Assembly: GCA_025765615.1 (NCBI GenBank)
Contig: JAIVFJ010000050.1
Coordinates: 186,001 to 250,000, forward strand
Direction: 5' to 3'
DNA length: 64,000 nucleotides
Source of the DNA: Zopfochytrium polystomum
Taxonomy: Eukaryota; Chytridiomycota; Chytridiomycetes; Chytridiales; Chytridiaceae
Position numbers and translations under genes: made by a program. Shown piece by piece: positions 21,671-32,491 of this stretch (position 1 is the first letter of the stretch; each line of letters starts with the position of its first letter). The notes beneath the pieces are model-generated. The model saw nothing but the letters and a program-made list of their open reading frames with translations, ran no database searches and was not told where the DNA came from.

Positions 21671-24600
21671 GTTTCATCACCACCACCAGCACCACAAACA
21701 CCTCAGATTCCAAGCCCCACCAACTCACCATGGATGTCAAGATTCAACTCTCACCCAAGTCAACCATCACAACCAAGGCCCTTATAGACTCTGGATCATC
21801 CTGCAACATCATTGATGCCACCCTTGCCAAGTCTTGTGCCATTCCTACGATCAAGAAATCCACACCCCTCAAGGTCCACTTTGCCAATCATGCTCTGTTC
21901 AAGGAAATCAGCCATGAAACCAAGCTAAACCTCCACATCCAAGACTTTCCACCATCCATGGTCAATCTGGAAGTATTGGATCTTGGCTCACCCACATTCT
22001 CTGTCATCCTGGGATTACCATGGCTGCAAGCCCAGAACCCTGCCATTGATTGGGTCACTGGTCAAGTCCAACCTCCACCAATCGGAACAGTCACCCAAAA
22101 CTCAAGTCAAGCCCCCAAGTCTCATGCTCTCAAGCCCTTGATTCAAGATTCACAGCCAGCCAAGACTCAAGTTCCACAGTTCACAGTTCACAGTCAAGAT
22201 TCAAGTAGAGCTCATAGAGCTCACAGTCATGGCCATGACTCTTGTTCACAGAACCCACAGTCAAAGATTCAAGTACCACAGTTCACAGTCCACATTCAAG
22301 ATTCAAGTTCCACAGCTCACAGTCTTTGCCAAGAACAGAACTCTCAGTCAAAGATTCAAGAATCACAGTTCCCAGTCAAGAATTCAAGCCCCACTGCTGA
22401 GGAGCACGACAACCTGGACCCATCAGACCTTTTGCTGGCATCCAAGCTACCAAAAGAATATCTCCCTTATGCTGATGTGTTTTCCAAGACCAAGGCAGAC
22501 CTGCTACCAGCTCAGAGGCCTTATGACTGTGAAATCCCACTCAAGGATGAAACTTGCAGCCCACCTTTCAAGCCACTGTACCACCTCTCTCCACCAGAAG
22601 CCAAGGCCCTCCAAGAATACATTGAAGAAATGCTGAACAAGGGATTCATCCAACCTTCCAAGTCACCAGCTGGAGCTCCCATCTTTTTTGTCAAGAAGAA
22701 GGATGGGGGGCTGAGACCCTGCGTGGACTACAGAGATCTCAATGAGATGACAGTCAAGAACCGCTATCCACTGCCTCTCATCTCTGAATTACTGGACAAA
22801 CTGAGCCATGCAAGGATATTTTCCAAGATTGACCTCAGAGGTGCCTACAATTTGGTCAGAATTAAGCCCCAGGATCAATGGAAGACTGCCTTCAGATGCA
22901 AATACGGTCACTTTGAGTACTTGGTTATGCCCTTTGGACTTACCAATGCTCCAGCTATTTTCCAAGGCATGATGAATGACATCTTCAGGGATATTCTGGA
23001 CCTTTTTGTCATTGTCTACCTGGATGATATCCTGGTATTTTCATCTGACACTGCAAGCCATATGGGACATGTCAAGACTGTCTTGGAGAGACTCAGACAG
23101 CATCACCTCTATGCAAAGCTGGAGAAGTGTGAATTCCACAAGACCTCCATTGAGTTTTTGGGGTTCATTGTGTCTGACAAAGGGATCTCCATGGCACCAG
23201 ACAAGATCCAAACTATTCTTGAATGGAAGGCTCCAAATTCCATCAAGGATGTTCAAAGCTTCCTTGGATTTTGCAACTTCTACAGAACCTTCATTGCCAA
23301 CTATTCTGCCATAGCCAAGCCTCTCACTGATCTCACCAAGAAGACCACCAAGTTTGAATGGACCCCAGCAGCAGAGCAAGCCTGGCTAGCTCTTAAGACA
23401 GCAACCACAAGTGCACCACTCCTTAAGCATGTGGATCCCTTGCTTCCCTTCACCTTGGAAACTGATGCCTCAGACTATGCCCTTGGCGCTGTTCTGTCCC
23501 AGCCAAGCTCTCAGGACCCCTCTGCTCCTCTGCACCCAGTGGCATATTACTCCAGGAAGCTGAACAGTGCTGAGTGTAACTACACAGTCCATGACAAGGA
23601 GTTGCTTGCAATTGTGGAAGCATTCAAATTCTGGAGACACTACTTGGCTGGTTCTAAAGGCATCTCTGTCTATTCTGATCACAAGAACCTCACCTTCTTC
23701 AGGGCAAGGAGGTTGCTCAAGCAGAGGCATGCCAGGTGGGCTGAACTGCTCTCTGAGTATGACTTTAAGCTGTGCTATTCTCCTGGTCACCTTAACACTG
23801 TGGCTGATGCCCTGTCAAGAAGAACAGACCTTGCACCTGAAGGGGGAGATGGTTTCACCCCACCATCCAAGACACACCTTTCATTGCTTCCTGACAGTGT
23901 GTGGGCCCATGCTATTTCCAAGGACCCCAAGCCTCACAAGATTCAAATCAGCCAAGAAGAGGAAAAACTTGAGATACTCAAGACAAGGCATGATGCAGCA
24001 ACAGCTGGACACCCAGGAGAGCACAAGACATATGAGCTTGTTTCCAGAGACTTCTACTGGCCAGGCATGAGGAAGTACATCAAGAACTATGTCAGCAGCT
24101 GTGAAACCTGTCAAAGAAACAAATCCAGCAGACACAAGCCCTATGGACTTCTGGAGCCCCTCCCAATTGCCATCAGCCCTTGGTCATCAATATCCATGGA
24201 CTTCATTGTGAAACTGCCCCCATCCCATGGATTTGACTCTATCCTTGTTGTCATCTGCAGAAGGACAAAGTTGGCCCATTTCATCCCCTGCACTGAGAAT
24301 ATAGATGCACAAGGAACAGCAGACCTGTTTTTGCAGCACATATTCAGGCTCCATGGGCTGCCTCAGTCAATCATCAGTGACAGAGGACCTCAGTTCAGAT
24401 CTCAATTTTGGAAAGCACTCACAGCAGCCCTTGGAATCAAGTCTCAACTGTCAACTGCTTATCACCCTCAGACTGATGGACAAACAGAAAGAACAAACCA
24501 GACTCTGGAGCAGTATTTGAGGTGCTATGTCAGCTATCAACAGGATGATTGGCCCACCCTCCTTCCGCTGGCAGAATTTGCTCTCAACAATTCTCTCCAC

Positions 24601-25269
24601 TCAAGCACCCAGCTATCTCCTTTCTTTGCAACCTATGGCTTCAATCCAAGAGGAGATCTTCTGGGACAAGAGACCCTATCCAATGTCCAGGCTCCTGCTG
24701 CGGCTTCACACTTACATAAGCTTAAGATCATCAACTCCTTCCTGGACTCCACCCTGAAGCAAGCCCAAGAAGATGCCTCAAGATTTGCCAACACTCACAG
24801 AATGGACCATGACCTTGCTGTGGGTCAGCAAGTTTGGCTTCTGAGGAAGAACTTGCAGACCAAAAGACCAAGTCCCAAGCTAGACAACCTCAAGTTGGGT
24901 CCTTTCAAGATCTTGGAGCAAATCAATCCAGTCACCTTCAAGCTGGATCTCCCTGCATCCATGAAGATCCACCCAGTTTTCCATGTCAGCCTTTTAGAGA
25001 AGTTTGTGGCCAATTCCATTCCAGGCAGAGTTGTTCCTCCTCCTCCTCCAGTTGAGGTAGAAGGTGAAGAGGAATTTGAGGTTGAACAAATCTTGGATGC
25101 CAAGTGGTTTGGAAGAACACTCAAGTTCCTTGTTAAGTGGAAAGGTTACTCAGATGCTGACAACACCTGGGAGCCTGAGTCAAACCTCACTCACTGCCAA
25201 GACCTTCTGCTCGAGTTCAAGACCAGGTACCCCACCAAGTTGCAGAAGAGGCCTAAAAGGGGGAGATGA
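21607..25269 (+). CDS. pol: Pol polyprotein (PR-RT-RNaseH-IN-chromodomain), made by -1 frameshift
   Basis: About 1220 aa after the slip; it has no ATG of its own and overlaps gag. In order: aspartic protease with ALIDSGSSCNIID (21779 on); reverse transcriptase with VDYRDLN and the YLDDILVFS catalytic box (about 23020); RNase H with LETDASDYALG (about 23457) and SDHKNLTFF; integrase with an H-H-C-C zinc finger (HPGEHKTYEL and CETCQRN, 24010-24120), and a catalytic D-D-E set in SMDFIVKL, IISDRGPQF and GQTERTNQTLEQY; a GPY/F-like region (LGPFKILEQINPVTFKLD); and a C-terminal chromodomain (VEQILDAKW, FLVKWKGY, NTWEPESNL). The chromodomain marks it as a chromovirus and should target insertion to particular chromatin. 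The stop codon abuts the 3' LTR. Confidence 0.95.
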   Translation, partial: PKLPGPGSLRGNSLDPPPSCPCFITTTSTTNTSDSKPHQLTMDVKIQLSPKSTITTKALIDSGSSCNIIDATLAKSCAIPTIKKSTPLKVHFANHALFKEISHETKLNLHIQDFPPSMVNLEVLDLGSPTFSVILGLPWLQAQNPAIDWVTGQVQPPPIGTVTQNSSQAPKSHALKPLIQDSQPAKTQVPQFTVHSQDSSRAHRAHSHGHDSCSQNPQSKIQVPQFTVHIQDSSSTAHSLCQEQNSQSKIQESQFPVKNSSPTAEEHDNLDPSDLLLASKLPKEYLPYADVFSKTKADLLPAQRPYDCEIPLKDETCSPPFKPLYHLSPPEAKALQEYIEEMLNKGFIQPSKSPAGAPIFFVKKKDGGLRPCVDYRDLNEMTVKNRYPLPLISELLDKLSHARIFSKIDLRGAYNLVRIKPQDQWKTAFRCKYGHFEYLVMPFGLTNAPAIFQGMMNDIFRDILDLFVIVYLDDILVFSSDTASHMGHVKTVLERLRQHHLYAKLEKCEFHKTSIEFLGFIVSDKGISMAPDKIQTILEWKAPNSIKDVQSFLGFCNFYRTFIANYSAIAKPLTDLTKKTTKFEWTPAAEQAWLALKTATTSAPLLKHVDPLLPFTLETDASDYALGAVLSQPSSQDPSAPLHPVAYYSRKLNSAECNYTVHDKELLAIVEAFKFWRHYLAGSKGISVYSDHKNLTFFRARRLLKQRHARWAELLSEYDFKLCYSPGHLNTVADALSRRTDLAPEGGDGFTPPSKTHLSLLPDSVWAHAISKDPKPHKIQISQEEEKLEILKTRHDAATAGHPGEHKTYELVSRDFYWPGMRKYIKNYVSSCETCQRNKSSRHKPYGLLEPLPIAISPWSSISMDFIVKLPPSHGFDSILVVICRRTKLAHFIPCTENIDAQGTADLFLQHIFRLHGLPQSIISDRGPQFRSQFWKALTAALGIKSQLSTAYHPQTDGQTERTNQTLEQYLRCYVSYQQDDWPTLLPLAEFALNNSLHSSTQLSPFFATYGFNPRGDLLGQETLSNVQAPAAASHLHKLKIINSFLDSTLKQAQEDASRFANTHRMDHDLAVGQQVWLLRKNLQTKRPSPKLDNLKLGPFKILEQINPVTFKLDLPASMKIHPVFHVSLLEKFVANSIPGRVVPPPPPVEVEGEEEFEVEQILDAKWFGRTLKFLVKWKGYSDADNTWEPESNLTHCQDLLLEFKTRYPTKLQKRPKRGR
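25255..25266 (+). other. polypurine tract
   Basis: AAAAGGGGGAGA immediately before the stop codon and 3' LTR; the expected plus-strand primer site. Confidence 0.85.
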
Positions 25270-25577
25270 TGTTATGAATCACCCTCTGGAAACCTCTGGA
25301 ACCTTCTAGAACATTCCTTCATGGAACCTTGTGGAACCTTCTGGAACCTTCTTTGCTTTCCTGACTTGTCTTGTTGTCATTGGTATCATTGGTATCATTG
25401 CATTACTAATTGCTCTTTCTGGAACTTTCTTGGAGTCTTGACAAGGAACACTCTCAAAAGGTATAAAAGGGGGATGGGGGACCTGTCCCATCCCTCAAGT
25501 GAATTATTGTTTCCAATACAATCATCACTCCTCTCAGTTCCTTGTCTGCCTTGTCCTGTCCTGCCCTGTTCCTGACA
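25270..25577 (+). repeat. 3' LTR
   Basis: 308 bp. No difference from the 5' LTR was seen when read side by side. It is followed by GGTGA, the target duplication. Its promoter points toward the WWKDSGL gene starting at 26166. Confidence 0.97.
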
Positions 25578-26165
25578 GGTGAGGTGCATGTGTTCTAGAA
25601 CTGCATGCGCTTCATAGCCAGGAATCGTATTTCACCTTTGCAGAGCAGACGATATTGTGTTGGAGAAGCAATCAGAATCTTCAAGTGCTTCTCACTGGGA
25701 TCCTTGCTGAAGGCAAAAAGAAATGAACTGCAGGGGCAGGTCTGGTTGCTTGAGCGGTGCAAGGTAATTGATGCTGCCAGTGCTTCCTTCAGGAGTGCCC
25801 GCACCCCAGATTTCGTTGAACAATCATTGTCCCAACTTCCCCCGCAAAACCCCGTCTCAAACGTCGTCGCTGCACCACGAACCTACTGCAGTCCGCGATC
25901 GAATGGCACGCGCCGCTCAAGTGTGCAACATGATTGGTTGCAAAACGTGGCGTCGATGCTTCCTGGGGAGTTCGCACGGTGCCATCATGATGCCTGGCGC
26001 TGCATACCAGGCTGTGCTGCCAGTATTTGGTGGCCAGGAACTGGGTTGAGATATCGCTCTCAAATTGATCGAGAGGATCTTCTTTCTGAGCACCGCAACA
26101 AGCAAGTGGTTTTTGTCTCCGTGCCGTCCCCCCGCACGCCGTGGATCGCACACCCGCGCCTCCTC

Positions 26166-27359
26166 ATGCCAGATCGCCAGGCCCTTCTACCCCCCCGGAT
26201 TCCGCAGCACGCCGCAGAGACCGTCTGTCGCTTCGTCGACTCTCCTCATGATCGCTTTGTCGTCGCGACCCTCTTCGTCCTCCCCATGATCCAAGCTGCC
26301 GCCTACCGCACCCTCCACGACCGTTTCCAGAACGAGTTTGATCGCGCAGCCTCGATCGGTAGCATCCAGCTGCTCGACCGGCTCCTCGCTTACTGCAAGC
26401 TCATGAATCTCGAACCGCGCTTCTCGCTCAGCATTTACGGGGCCGTCGACAGCGCTGGTGCCAAAGGCCATGTTCAAGTTCTCCAGTGGTGGAAAGGTAG
26501 CGGCCTGCCGCCGCCGCTCCCTAATGGGTGCCCTTTAAGCGAGGCTTCCAAACACGGCCACGTGGCAGTGCTGCAGTGGTACAAGGACAGTGGATGGCCT
26601 CTGGATTACTCGTGGTTGGCAATGGACCAGGCAAGCGAGGCTGGCCATGTGCCAGTCCTGCAGTGGTGGAAAGACAGTGGACTACCCCTCAAGTTCGACC
26701 GCGCCATGAGACATGCAAGCTCCAACAATCACATCAATGTACTCCAGTGGTGGAAGGACAGTGGGCTGCGTATTCGTACTGAGATACACGATTTGGACAA
26801 TGTCAGCTCAATTGAGGTGCTGGAGTGGTGGAGGAGAAGTGGGCTTGAGATCTTTTGTGGCGATTCGCTGATCCGTGCAAGTGAGAGTGGAAACTTGGAA
26901 GTTTTAGACTGGTGGAAGTCGAGCGGCCTGAAACTGACCCACATCAATGCTGCGGTATATTCGGCGTGTCGTGCAGGAAACCTTGGTAGTTTGCAGTGGT
27001 GGAAGGACAGTGGCTTGGATGTCGATGTGCGTCATGCATTGACGAATTGCTTTCGCATTCCTCCAGCTGTAGTTCAGTGGTGGGGCAAGAGCGGCTGGCC
27101 AGCCATCTCAGACGAGAGTCATTTGGTTGAAGCAAGCTCAGAAGGAAGAGTGGACATACTGCAGATCTGGAAAGCAAGCGGTGAAAACGTTGAGTATGGT
27201 GAAAAGCCACTGGACAGCGCTCTGCTCTCGGGGAACGTTGCGGCGCTGAGCTGGTGGAAAGAAAGCGGCTTGGAGCTCAAGTTTTCGAGCCCGGTGACCG
27301 AAAAACTGGGTGACGGGTCCATCGGGCAAGGGTGGTTGAAAGAAAATGGGCTGATATGA
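26166..27359 (+). CDS. WWKDSGL ankyrin-like repeat protein, F-box-like N-terminus
   Basis: Intact, single exon, 397 aa from ATG 26166, the start shared with the relative at 55876-57102. The F-box-like N-terminus ([40 protein letters not shown]) is followed by a linker ([20 protein letters not shown]) and ten repeats with cores such as VLQWWKGSGL, VLQWYKDSGW, VLEWWRRSGL, LQIWKASGE and ALSWWKESGLEL. The C-terminal cap is QGWLKENGLI. The open frame extends 187 codons further upstream without conservation, so that part is probably leader. Likely a protein-interaction adaptor; an SCF adaptor role is inference. The 3' LTR lies 589 bp upstream and could affect its expression. Confidence 0.82.
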   Translation: MPDRQALLPPRIPQHAAETVCRFVDSPHDRFVVATLFVLPMIQAAAYRTLHDRFQNEFDRAASIGSIQLLDRLLAYCKLMNLEPRFSLSIYGAVDSAGAKGHVQVLQWWKGSGLPPPLPNGCPLSEASKHGHVAVLQWYKDSGWPLDYSWLAMDQASEAGHVPVLQWWKDSGLPLKFDRAMRHASSNNHINVLQWWKDSGLRIRTEIHDLDNVSSIEVLEWWRRSGLEIFCGDSLIRASESGNLEVLDWWKSSGLKLTHINAAVYSACRAGNLGSLQWWKDSGLDVDVRHALTNCFRIPPAVVQWWGKSGWPAISDESHLVEASSEGRVDILQIWKASGENVEYGEKPLDSALLSGNVAALSWWKESGLELKFSSPVTEKLGDGSIGQGWLKENGLI

Positions 27360-27622
27360 CTGAGAAAAGACTGCTGCTTTGGACCGATAACAGTGTGCTG
27401 ACAGGGGAATGCAATGAAAATTGAAGTGATACCTCATACATTTCGCAACACTTCAAAAACAATGATACTCGCTTCCCATTTACCATCAAGGCCAACCAAT
27501 CTGCTGAGAACTAGTACTCAATGCGAAAGTCTTTGCTAATGTGATTGGAACGAACCCCGAATATCTTTATTTTCATCTTTACCAGTCAGAACACGGAAGG
27601 TAGGGGATGTGTAGAAGGCAGT

Positions 27623-29515
27623 GCTTCAGCGACACTCCACTCCCACACTCGGTGGCAATCTTCCATCTCCCTCCCTGCTCGCCGCACCAAACTGCTTCCC
27701 GTAATCGTCCAACACCTGTTCGACGACCTGCCCCGTCTCGTCATCCACCGCAGGCGCCTCCCCACCCAAACACCCAATTCCTATCCCATCCACCAGCCGC
27801 AGGTACTCTTCCATGGACAAGGAGGGCGGGTAAATCGACTTGGGTCGCGTGTGGCCCGCAGCAGCGGCGGTTGAGCCGCGCTTGCAGGAGCGATTTGATC
27901 GCGTTCCAGTCGCGCTCGCCGTTGGTTGCTGTGGCTTGGACGGCCTTCATGGTGAAGACGGGTCGCCTCTTGTAGCCTGGCTCGATCGCTTTGAGGCGTT
28001 CGTTGGGGCCTCCGACCCTGTGGGAACGCATACAGGGTAAATCGGAGACGGCGGAGCACGATCGATCGGAAAAGGGTTGAGACAAGGGAAAAACGACCCA
28101 GGAGTAAGCGGGCAATCTCACCAGATATGAGGCAGAACGCTTAACACGCTCTTCCTGTCAGCAGAGGGGCACAGAATGGGCCGTTTCTCCGATCGAGTTC
28201 TACGATTTTGAACAGCACTCGAAACGAGCTCATCGTCGGCACATGTCTCTAAATGGCGTTGCAGGATCGTTGCGGACAGGTTGCGGGTCGCCTCGGCTTG
28301 CGCGTGCTAAAGTCCTCCCGTTGTGCGAGGGACCGGTTCTGTATGTTTGGAGACAAGCTGGCCACCATTTCACAACGGTTGCGAAACACTTACAGTTCTC
28401 TCCTGCTTAAGTATCGAATTCGCTGGGATCGAATCTGCCTTGACATGTTGGCGTCGTGTTGGTTTTACCAGTGTCCTGTAAGCAGAATAGTTTTGCTAAT
28501 CTTTTTCAGAGGCTTTGAGAGTATCGGCCAACGTTGGCAATGTCTTGGAAAGTTCGATTGTACTCCTCAACTCGACCCTGCGAAAGGGAGCGAGCTGTTA
28601 TCTTCAACTCCGAATAAACGATATATGCAAATGACACTTACTTCCTTCAAATCATACGGACGACCAAAAGGAAAGCTATCTCCGATCCCCCGTCGACTCT
28701 CCGCCCTTTCAAGCACTCGCTTCTTAGCACCTTTGACTCGACGACCATCCCGACACGCTGTCCGTCGCCTCCCTCGACCGGTAGTCTTTGCTGCAGTGAT
28801 TCGGACGACGAAGCCCAAGCGTCGATTTCTGGGCCGTGGCTGAGCTAGAGAGGACAGCATCGCAGTGTGCTCTTGGGGGTTGACTTTCGCGGCGATCGCG
28901 ACGCGTCGGAGTTGCTGAAAGAGTCGTGGCGCAGAGGGGGGATTTTCCATGCTGCTGAAACGAGTGATTGTGATGAAGCTCGCTAAAAGATAAGATGACG
29001 CAATGATAATGTGGACTTACTATCCCATCGCGTTTAGTGCTGCGATGTGCTGGGCGAGCCTGGGATCGCGGCTGAGCGGTCTCAAGATATCCTCCGCTAT
29101 CTCGTCACTTGATTCCTGGTCTGGCCTTTTTGAATGCTCACGAATTTCGATGAAGGAGATTCTAAAGTGTCACACGATCAAGAAATATCTCAAAGTCGCC
29201 TTGTGTTTGGAGGCTGTGTGTGGGTGCTGAGACTTTGAGCAGAACAACTAAAACCGGCGATTCCTGGTTGAAATTAAAGAAGCGGCTCGCAAGGTGAGAA
29301 GGTGGGTGAAAGTCGAAGGTAACTGAAGTGTTTTTGGCAGGGACGGAAAAAACAGCCTTTCGACAGCGATATGTTGGCAAATTGGGATGCTGGACCCCTC
29401 GAGGCCGATTCCGTCCGCCGCCTCCAACACTCTTTGACCCCGTCGAGGGCATGTCGCCATCCTCCAGAGGCGGGAACCTGAATTGCGGGTCGAATATGCG
29501 ATTAGGCACTTGGTA
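27623..29515 (-). other. possible multi-exon gene of unknown function
   Basis: No family recognised. On the minus strand several segments look like exons with usable splice sites. One at about 29504-29330 contains FDPQFRFPPLEDGDMPSTG. One at about 29160-29035 (SDEIAEDILRPLSRDPRLA, ending at a GTAAGT donor) is followed by a piece at about 28945-28640 (SAPRLFQQLRRVAIAAK, a basic tail, donor GTAAGT). A segment at about 28400-28470 lies between a TTACAG acceptor and a GTAAGT donor. Last-exon pieces at about 28030-27623 (LKAIEPGYKRRPVFTMKAVQ; SMEEYLRLVDGIGIGCLG) need a frame change between them. Phases do not all close, so the model is unfinished or the gene is broken. Confidence 0.3.
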
Positions 29516-29837
29516 AGTGAGAATGGTGAATCACAGATTTTCAGCGTACCGACCATTGCGAATTCTTCAGTCGCGCGCTTTCTTATGGGCTCAACGGCGC
29601 TGTCGGATCAAACACCTCCGCCATCCAAAAACCCTGCTAACCTTTCGCACGCCTCCGCCATCCAAAAACCCTGCTAACCTCTCGCGTCGCTGGCCGACTT
29701 GCTGGCGACATGTCGATTCTGGGAGGGTGGCCGGTGAGTCAATCGGCGAGACACCCACAAACTCAGCCACAGATCGCAGACCGCAGATCGCCGAAACAAG
29801 ACGCTTCACCATCTGTCTGCCCAACCCCCCTTCCCAG

Positions 29838-30851
29838 ATGCTTCCCTCCCACATTGCAACATCCATCAGCCACTACCTCGATGCGCGGGATCAGTACCGC
29901 CTCGCGAAGCTCTTCTGCCTCGAGTCCGTCCAAGTCCACTCCTTTCGTCGAATCTGTTGGAGGGGGTTCGTCGCTGCGAGCGGGCGCGGCGACCTGGAGC
30001 TTCTCGATTGGCTGGAGCGCACTTGGGAGTTGTACCCGCCCGATCGACTGCACTGGATCTACAAGGAAGTTCCCCGTGCCATTGAGCGCGCTTCTGAAAA
30101 AGGCCACGTGCGAGTGCTGGAGTGGTGGAAGAAAAAGGCGTCGATCCACGATTGGAAGGGCGCGACCGAGAAATACGGAGATTCCCTCACCGCCGCCAGC
30201 GCCAACGGTCACGTTGCTGTCCTTCAGTGGTGGAAAGATAGCGGATTCGATTTTAGGTGCAGATTTCACTCGATGGATATGGCAAGCGCGGGAGGCCACG
30301 TTCCCGTCTTACAGTGGTGGAAAGACAGTGGGTACGAACTCGATTACCGCTACTGCATGGACAAAGCCAGTGCAAATGGACATATTTCGGTGCTGCAGTG
30401 GTGGAAAGAAAGCGGCCTCCCCCTTAAATACACCTACGTCGCTCTCAACTCAGCCAGCGGGAACGAACGCATGGAAGTCCTGCAGTGGTGGCTGGATAGC
30501 CGGCTGGAGCTGAAGTTTTCGCCGCCAGCAATGTACCGGGCCAGCAGGCACGTCTTGGACTTGTTCAAGCAAAACAACATCCATATGATTTGCTACGATC
30601 GCTGCTTAGTACGTGCAAGTGCCGTTGGCGACGTCGAGACTCTGCAGTACTGGCGAAACAGCGTTCAACGGCTGGAATACTCTGAAAAACCCATGGATGC
30701 AGCGATTCGTTCGGGAAATGTCGCTGCACTGCAGTGGTGGAAAGACTCCGGCCTGGAGCTCAAGTACACGAAGAGATTCGTGGACGCTCTTGGAAGTCGA
30801 TCCAAGGCGCGAAGGTGGTTTAAGGAAAATGGACTCCTGGAGGAGAGATGA
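29838..30851 (+). CDS. WWKDSGL ankyrin-like repeat protein
   Basis: Intact, single exon, 337 aa from ATG 29838. The N-terminus (MLPSHIATSISHYLDARDQ, LAKLFCLESVQVHSFRRICW) is a divergent F-box-like segment. About nine repeats follow (VLEWWKKKA, VLQWWKDSGF, VLQWWKDSGY, VLQWWKESGL, VLQWWLDSRL, ALQWWKDSGL and weaker ones such as TLQYWRNSVQ). The C-terminal cap ARRWFKENGLLEER matches other members. The open frame runs upstream to 29517 through a CGCCTCCGCCATCC-type local repeat (two copies near 29620-29670) that is probably untranslated. Confidence 0.82.
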   Translation: MLPSHIATSISHYLDARDQYRLAKLFCLESVQVHSFRRICWRGFVAASGRGDLELLDWLERTWELYPPDRLHWIYKEVPRAIERASEKGHVRVLEWWKKKASIHDWKGATEKYGDSLTAASANGHVAVLQWWKDSGFDFRCRFHSMDMASAGGHVPVLQWWKDSGYELDYRYCMDKASANGHISVLQWWKESGLPLKYTYVALNSASGNERMEVLQWWLDSRLELKFSPPAMYRASRHVLDLFKQNNIHMICYDRCLVRASAVGDVETLQYWRNSVQRLEYSEKPMDAAIRSGNVAALQWWKDSGLELKYTKRFVDALGSRSKARRWFKENGLLEER

Positions 30852-31237
30852 AGCATCTTTTTGCGGCGCGCTGATGTGCCAGTCTCAATGCAATTAAAGA
30901 AGAAACCGCCATTTTTTCCTAGAAAAGAGATTGGATATTGGAGGAGACAGATTGTGTTTCAAGAGCTCGAGGGTAGCACTGCAGGACAGAAGGGTGACCG
31001 TGTAGTCTGGAAGTCAAGCTCTCAAAGAAGCTCCCTTGATTTCGCATTGGAAGGAGGAAATCAGTCAACCATCGGTTTATTCTATCTCTCTGCCTCCAGT
31101 CGATGCTTTGCCTCTGTCCACCATCTCGCTGCGAATGGAACATCCCCCGCCAAGTGCATAACCTCGAACGGAATACTATGACGAAAAGCCATTTCAACAA
31201 TTTCGCAATATTCTGCGGTAACAATTGTTTCTTTCTA

Positions 31238-32475
31238 TCATCTTGTGGGATGCCGCCATTCACGAGCTCTCCACCATTCCAAGCCATTCAGAAGTCCCTC
31301 GGGTTCCTGACCCAATATGCTCAAGGTTGTCCCAACCGTGAGCAAATCAAGCTGAGGCCAATTCACGACTTTAGGGACTCCGCCCCGGTCTCCATCAGAA
31401 CGATCCTGCATCTCGGCGAGCCACTCCATCGTGTCACCGTTGGATGCATTATTTACGATGAATGCTTCCACGTCCTCGTCACCATCGTATGTCAGCTCGA
31501 AATCATTGAGTCTCCACCAGATGCAGACCTCCCTCGAAAATGTGACAGCAGTAACTGTAGTTATGAGGGGGCGAATGTAACCACTTCTTGCAAACCATTT
31601 AAGGAGCTCCAAATTTCCTGGAAGTGGCGTTGCAGCGTAGATGAGGTCTGCAGCCTCTGGGTCTGGAGGGGGAAACCGATCGCTTCACCACCGGAAAAAC
31701 GCAACATCGCCATTATTCGCAGCCATCTGAAAAACGACTTCACTCCAGTCGATAGTACATCCTGAGTTCCACCAGAAGTCCAGAACGTCGACGCAGCCTC
31801 TAGCTACTGCCCCACGAATGCTAAAATCTGCTCGGACTCTGAAGATTGTTTGGGTAGGTTTTCTTCCACCACCTCAGGGCTGAGCATCGCCCGAGCACAG
31901 TAGCTTTCTCAAACGACTCGGTGATACTAGCGAAATTGAATCCAGCCTCTGATCCAATCAAGCACAACTACTTGACCACGGCAAATGGCGGACTTGGCGA
32001 CAGAGGCAAAGTTGAATACTACCTGATCCACACTCTTCCCACTTCGTCGAGCTCGCGCAGCCCTCTGCCTCGTCCGCAGATGCACTAGCTGCAAAGCTTC
32101 GTCGTTAAAGTCCAGCGTCAGGAGCTGGCGTCTCGGAAGTAACCCCTTCTTTACCATCCAGCGCAACGTGCCAATCTGATTTGCTGACGCTACGACATTG
32201 AGGTCAAAATCCTCCTCTAAGCCTGGTGAATTCCTTCCCCAGCGGCGCCGGCTCCACTTTAGGACGTTAATGCGACCTCTGATGACGGCTGGCTCAAGGA
32301 TGCTGAACGAGAAGGCATTGTCGTTCGTCAAAAAGAAAAGATCGCCGGCACGCGGCCAGCGGGTCCAACCACCAATCGAGGACCAGTGCTGTGGCCGTCT
32401 TTGAAAGACGCCGCGACCGGCCCACTCCAAATAATTGTCGAATGCTGACAAGTCTGATCGCAAAAGACAAATCAA
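31238..32475 (-). pseudogene. WWKDSGL-like repeat gene, degenerate
   Basis: Minus-strand wreck of a divergent family member. The 5' part (32475-31927) reads VIRGRINVLKWSRRRWGRN, IGTLRWMVKKGLL and GQVVVLDWIRGW. Further down, frames switch repeatedly: CSALRWWKKTYP near 31880, GCVDVLDFWWNSGCTIDW near 31780, LELLKWFARSGYI near 31600, then a 124-residue open segment ending GLEWWRAREWRHPTR at 31238. At least three frameshifts. The repeats diverge from WWKDSGL more than in the other copies, suggesting an older branch. Confidence 0.6.
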
Positions 32476-32491
32476 GAAAGAAACAAAGAGA

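Larger units (their letters stand above)
20363..25577 (+). mobile_element. complete Ty3/gypsy chromovirus (Tf1/sushi-type)
   Basis: A 5215-bp element bounded by 308-bp direct LTRs that look identical and by a 5-bp target duplication GGTGA (20358-20362 and 25578-25582). Order: LTR, self-primer site, gag, -1 frameshift, pol (protease, reverse transcriptase, RNase H, integrase with GPY/F-like part, chromodomain), polypurine tract, LTR. Both frames are intact and the LTRs match, so insertion was very recent and the element may still be active. It has only about a dozen CpG dinucleotides in 5.2 kb, in sharp contrast with host genes. It sits about 0.6 kb upstream of a WWKDSGL gene on the same strand. 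Confidence 0.97.
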
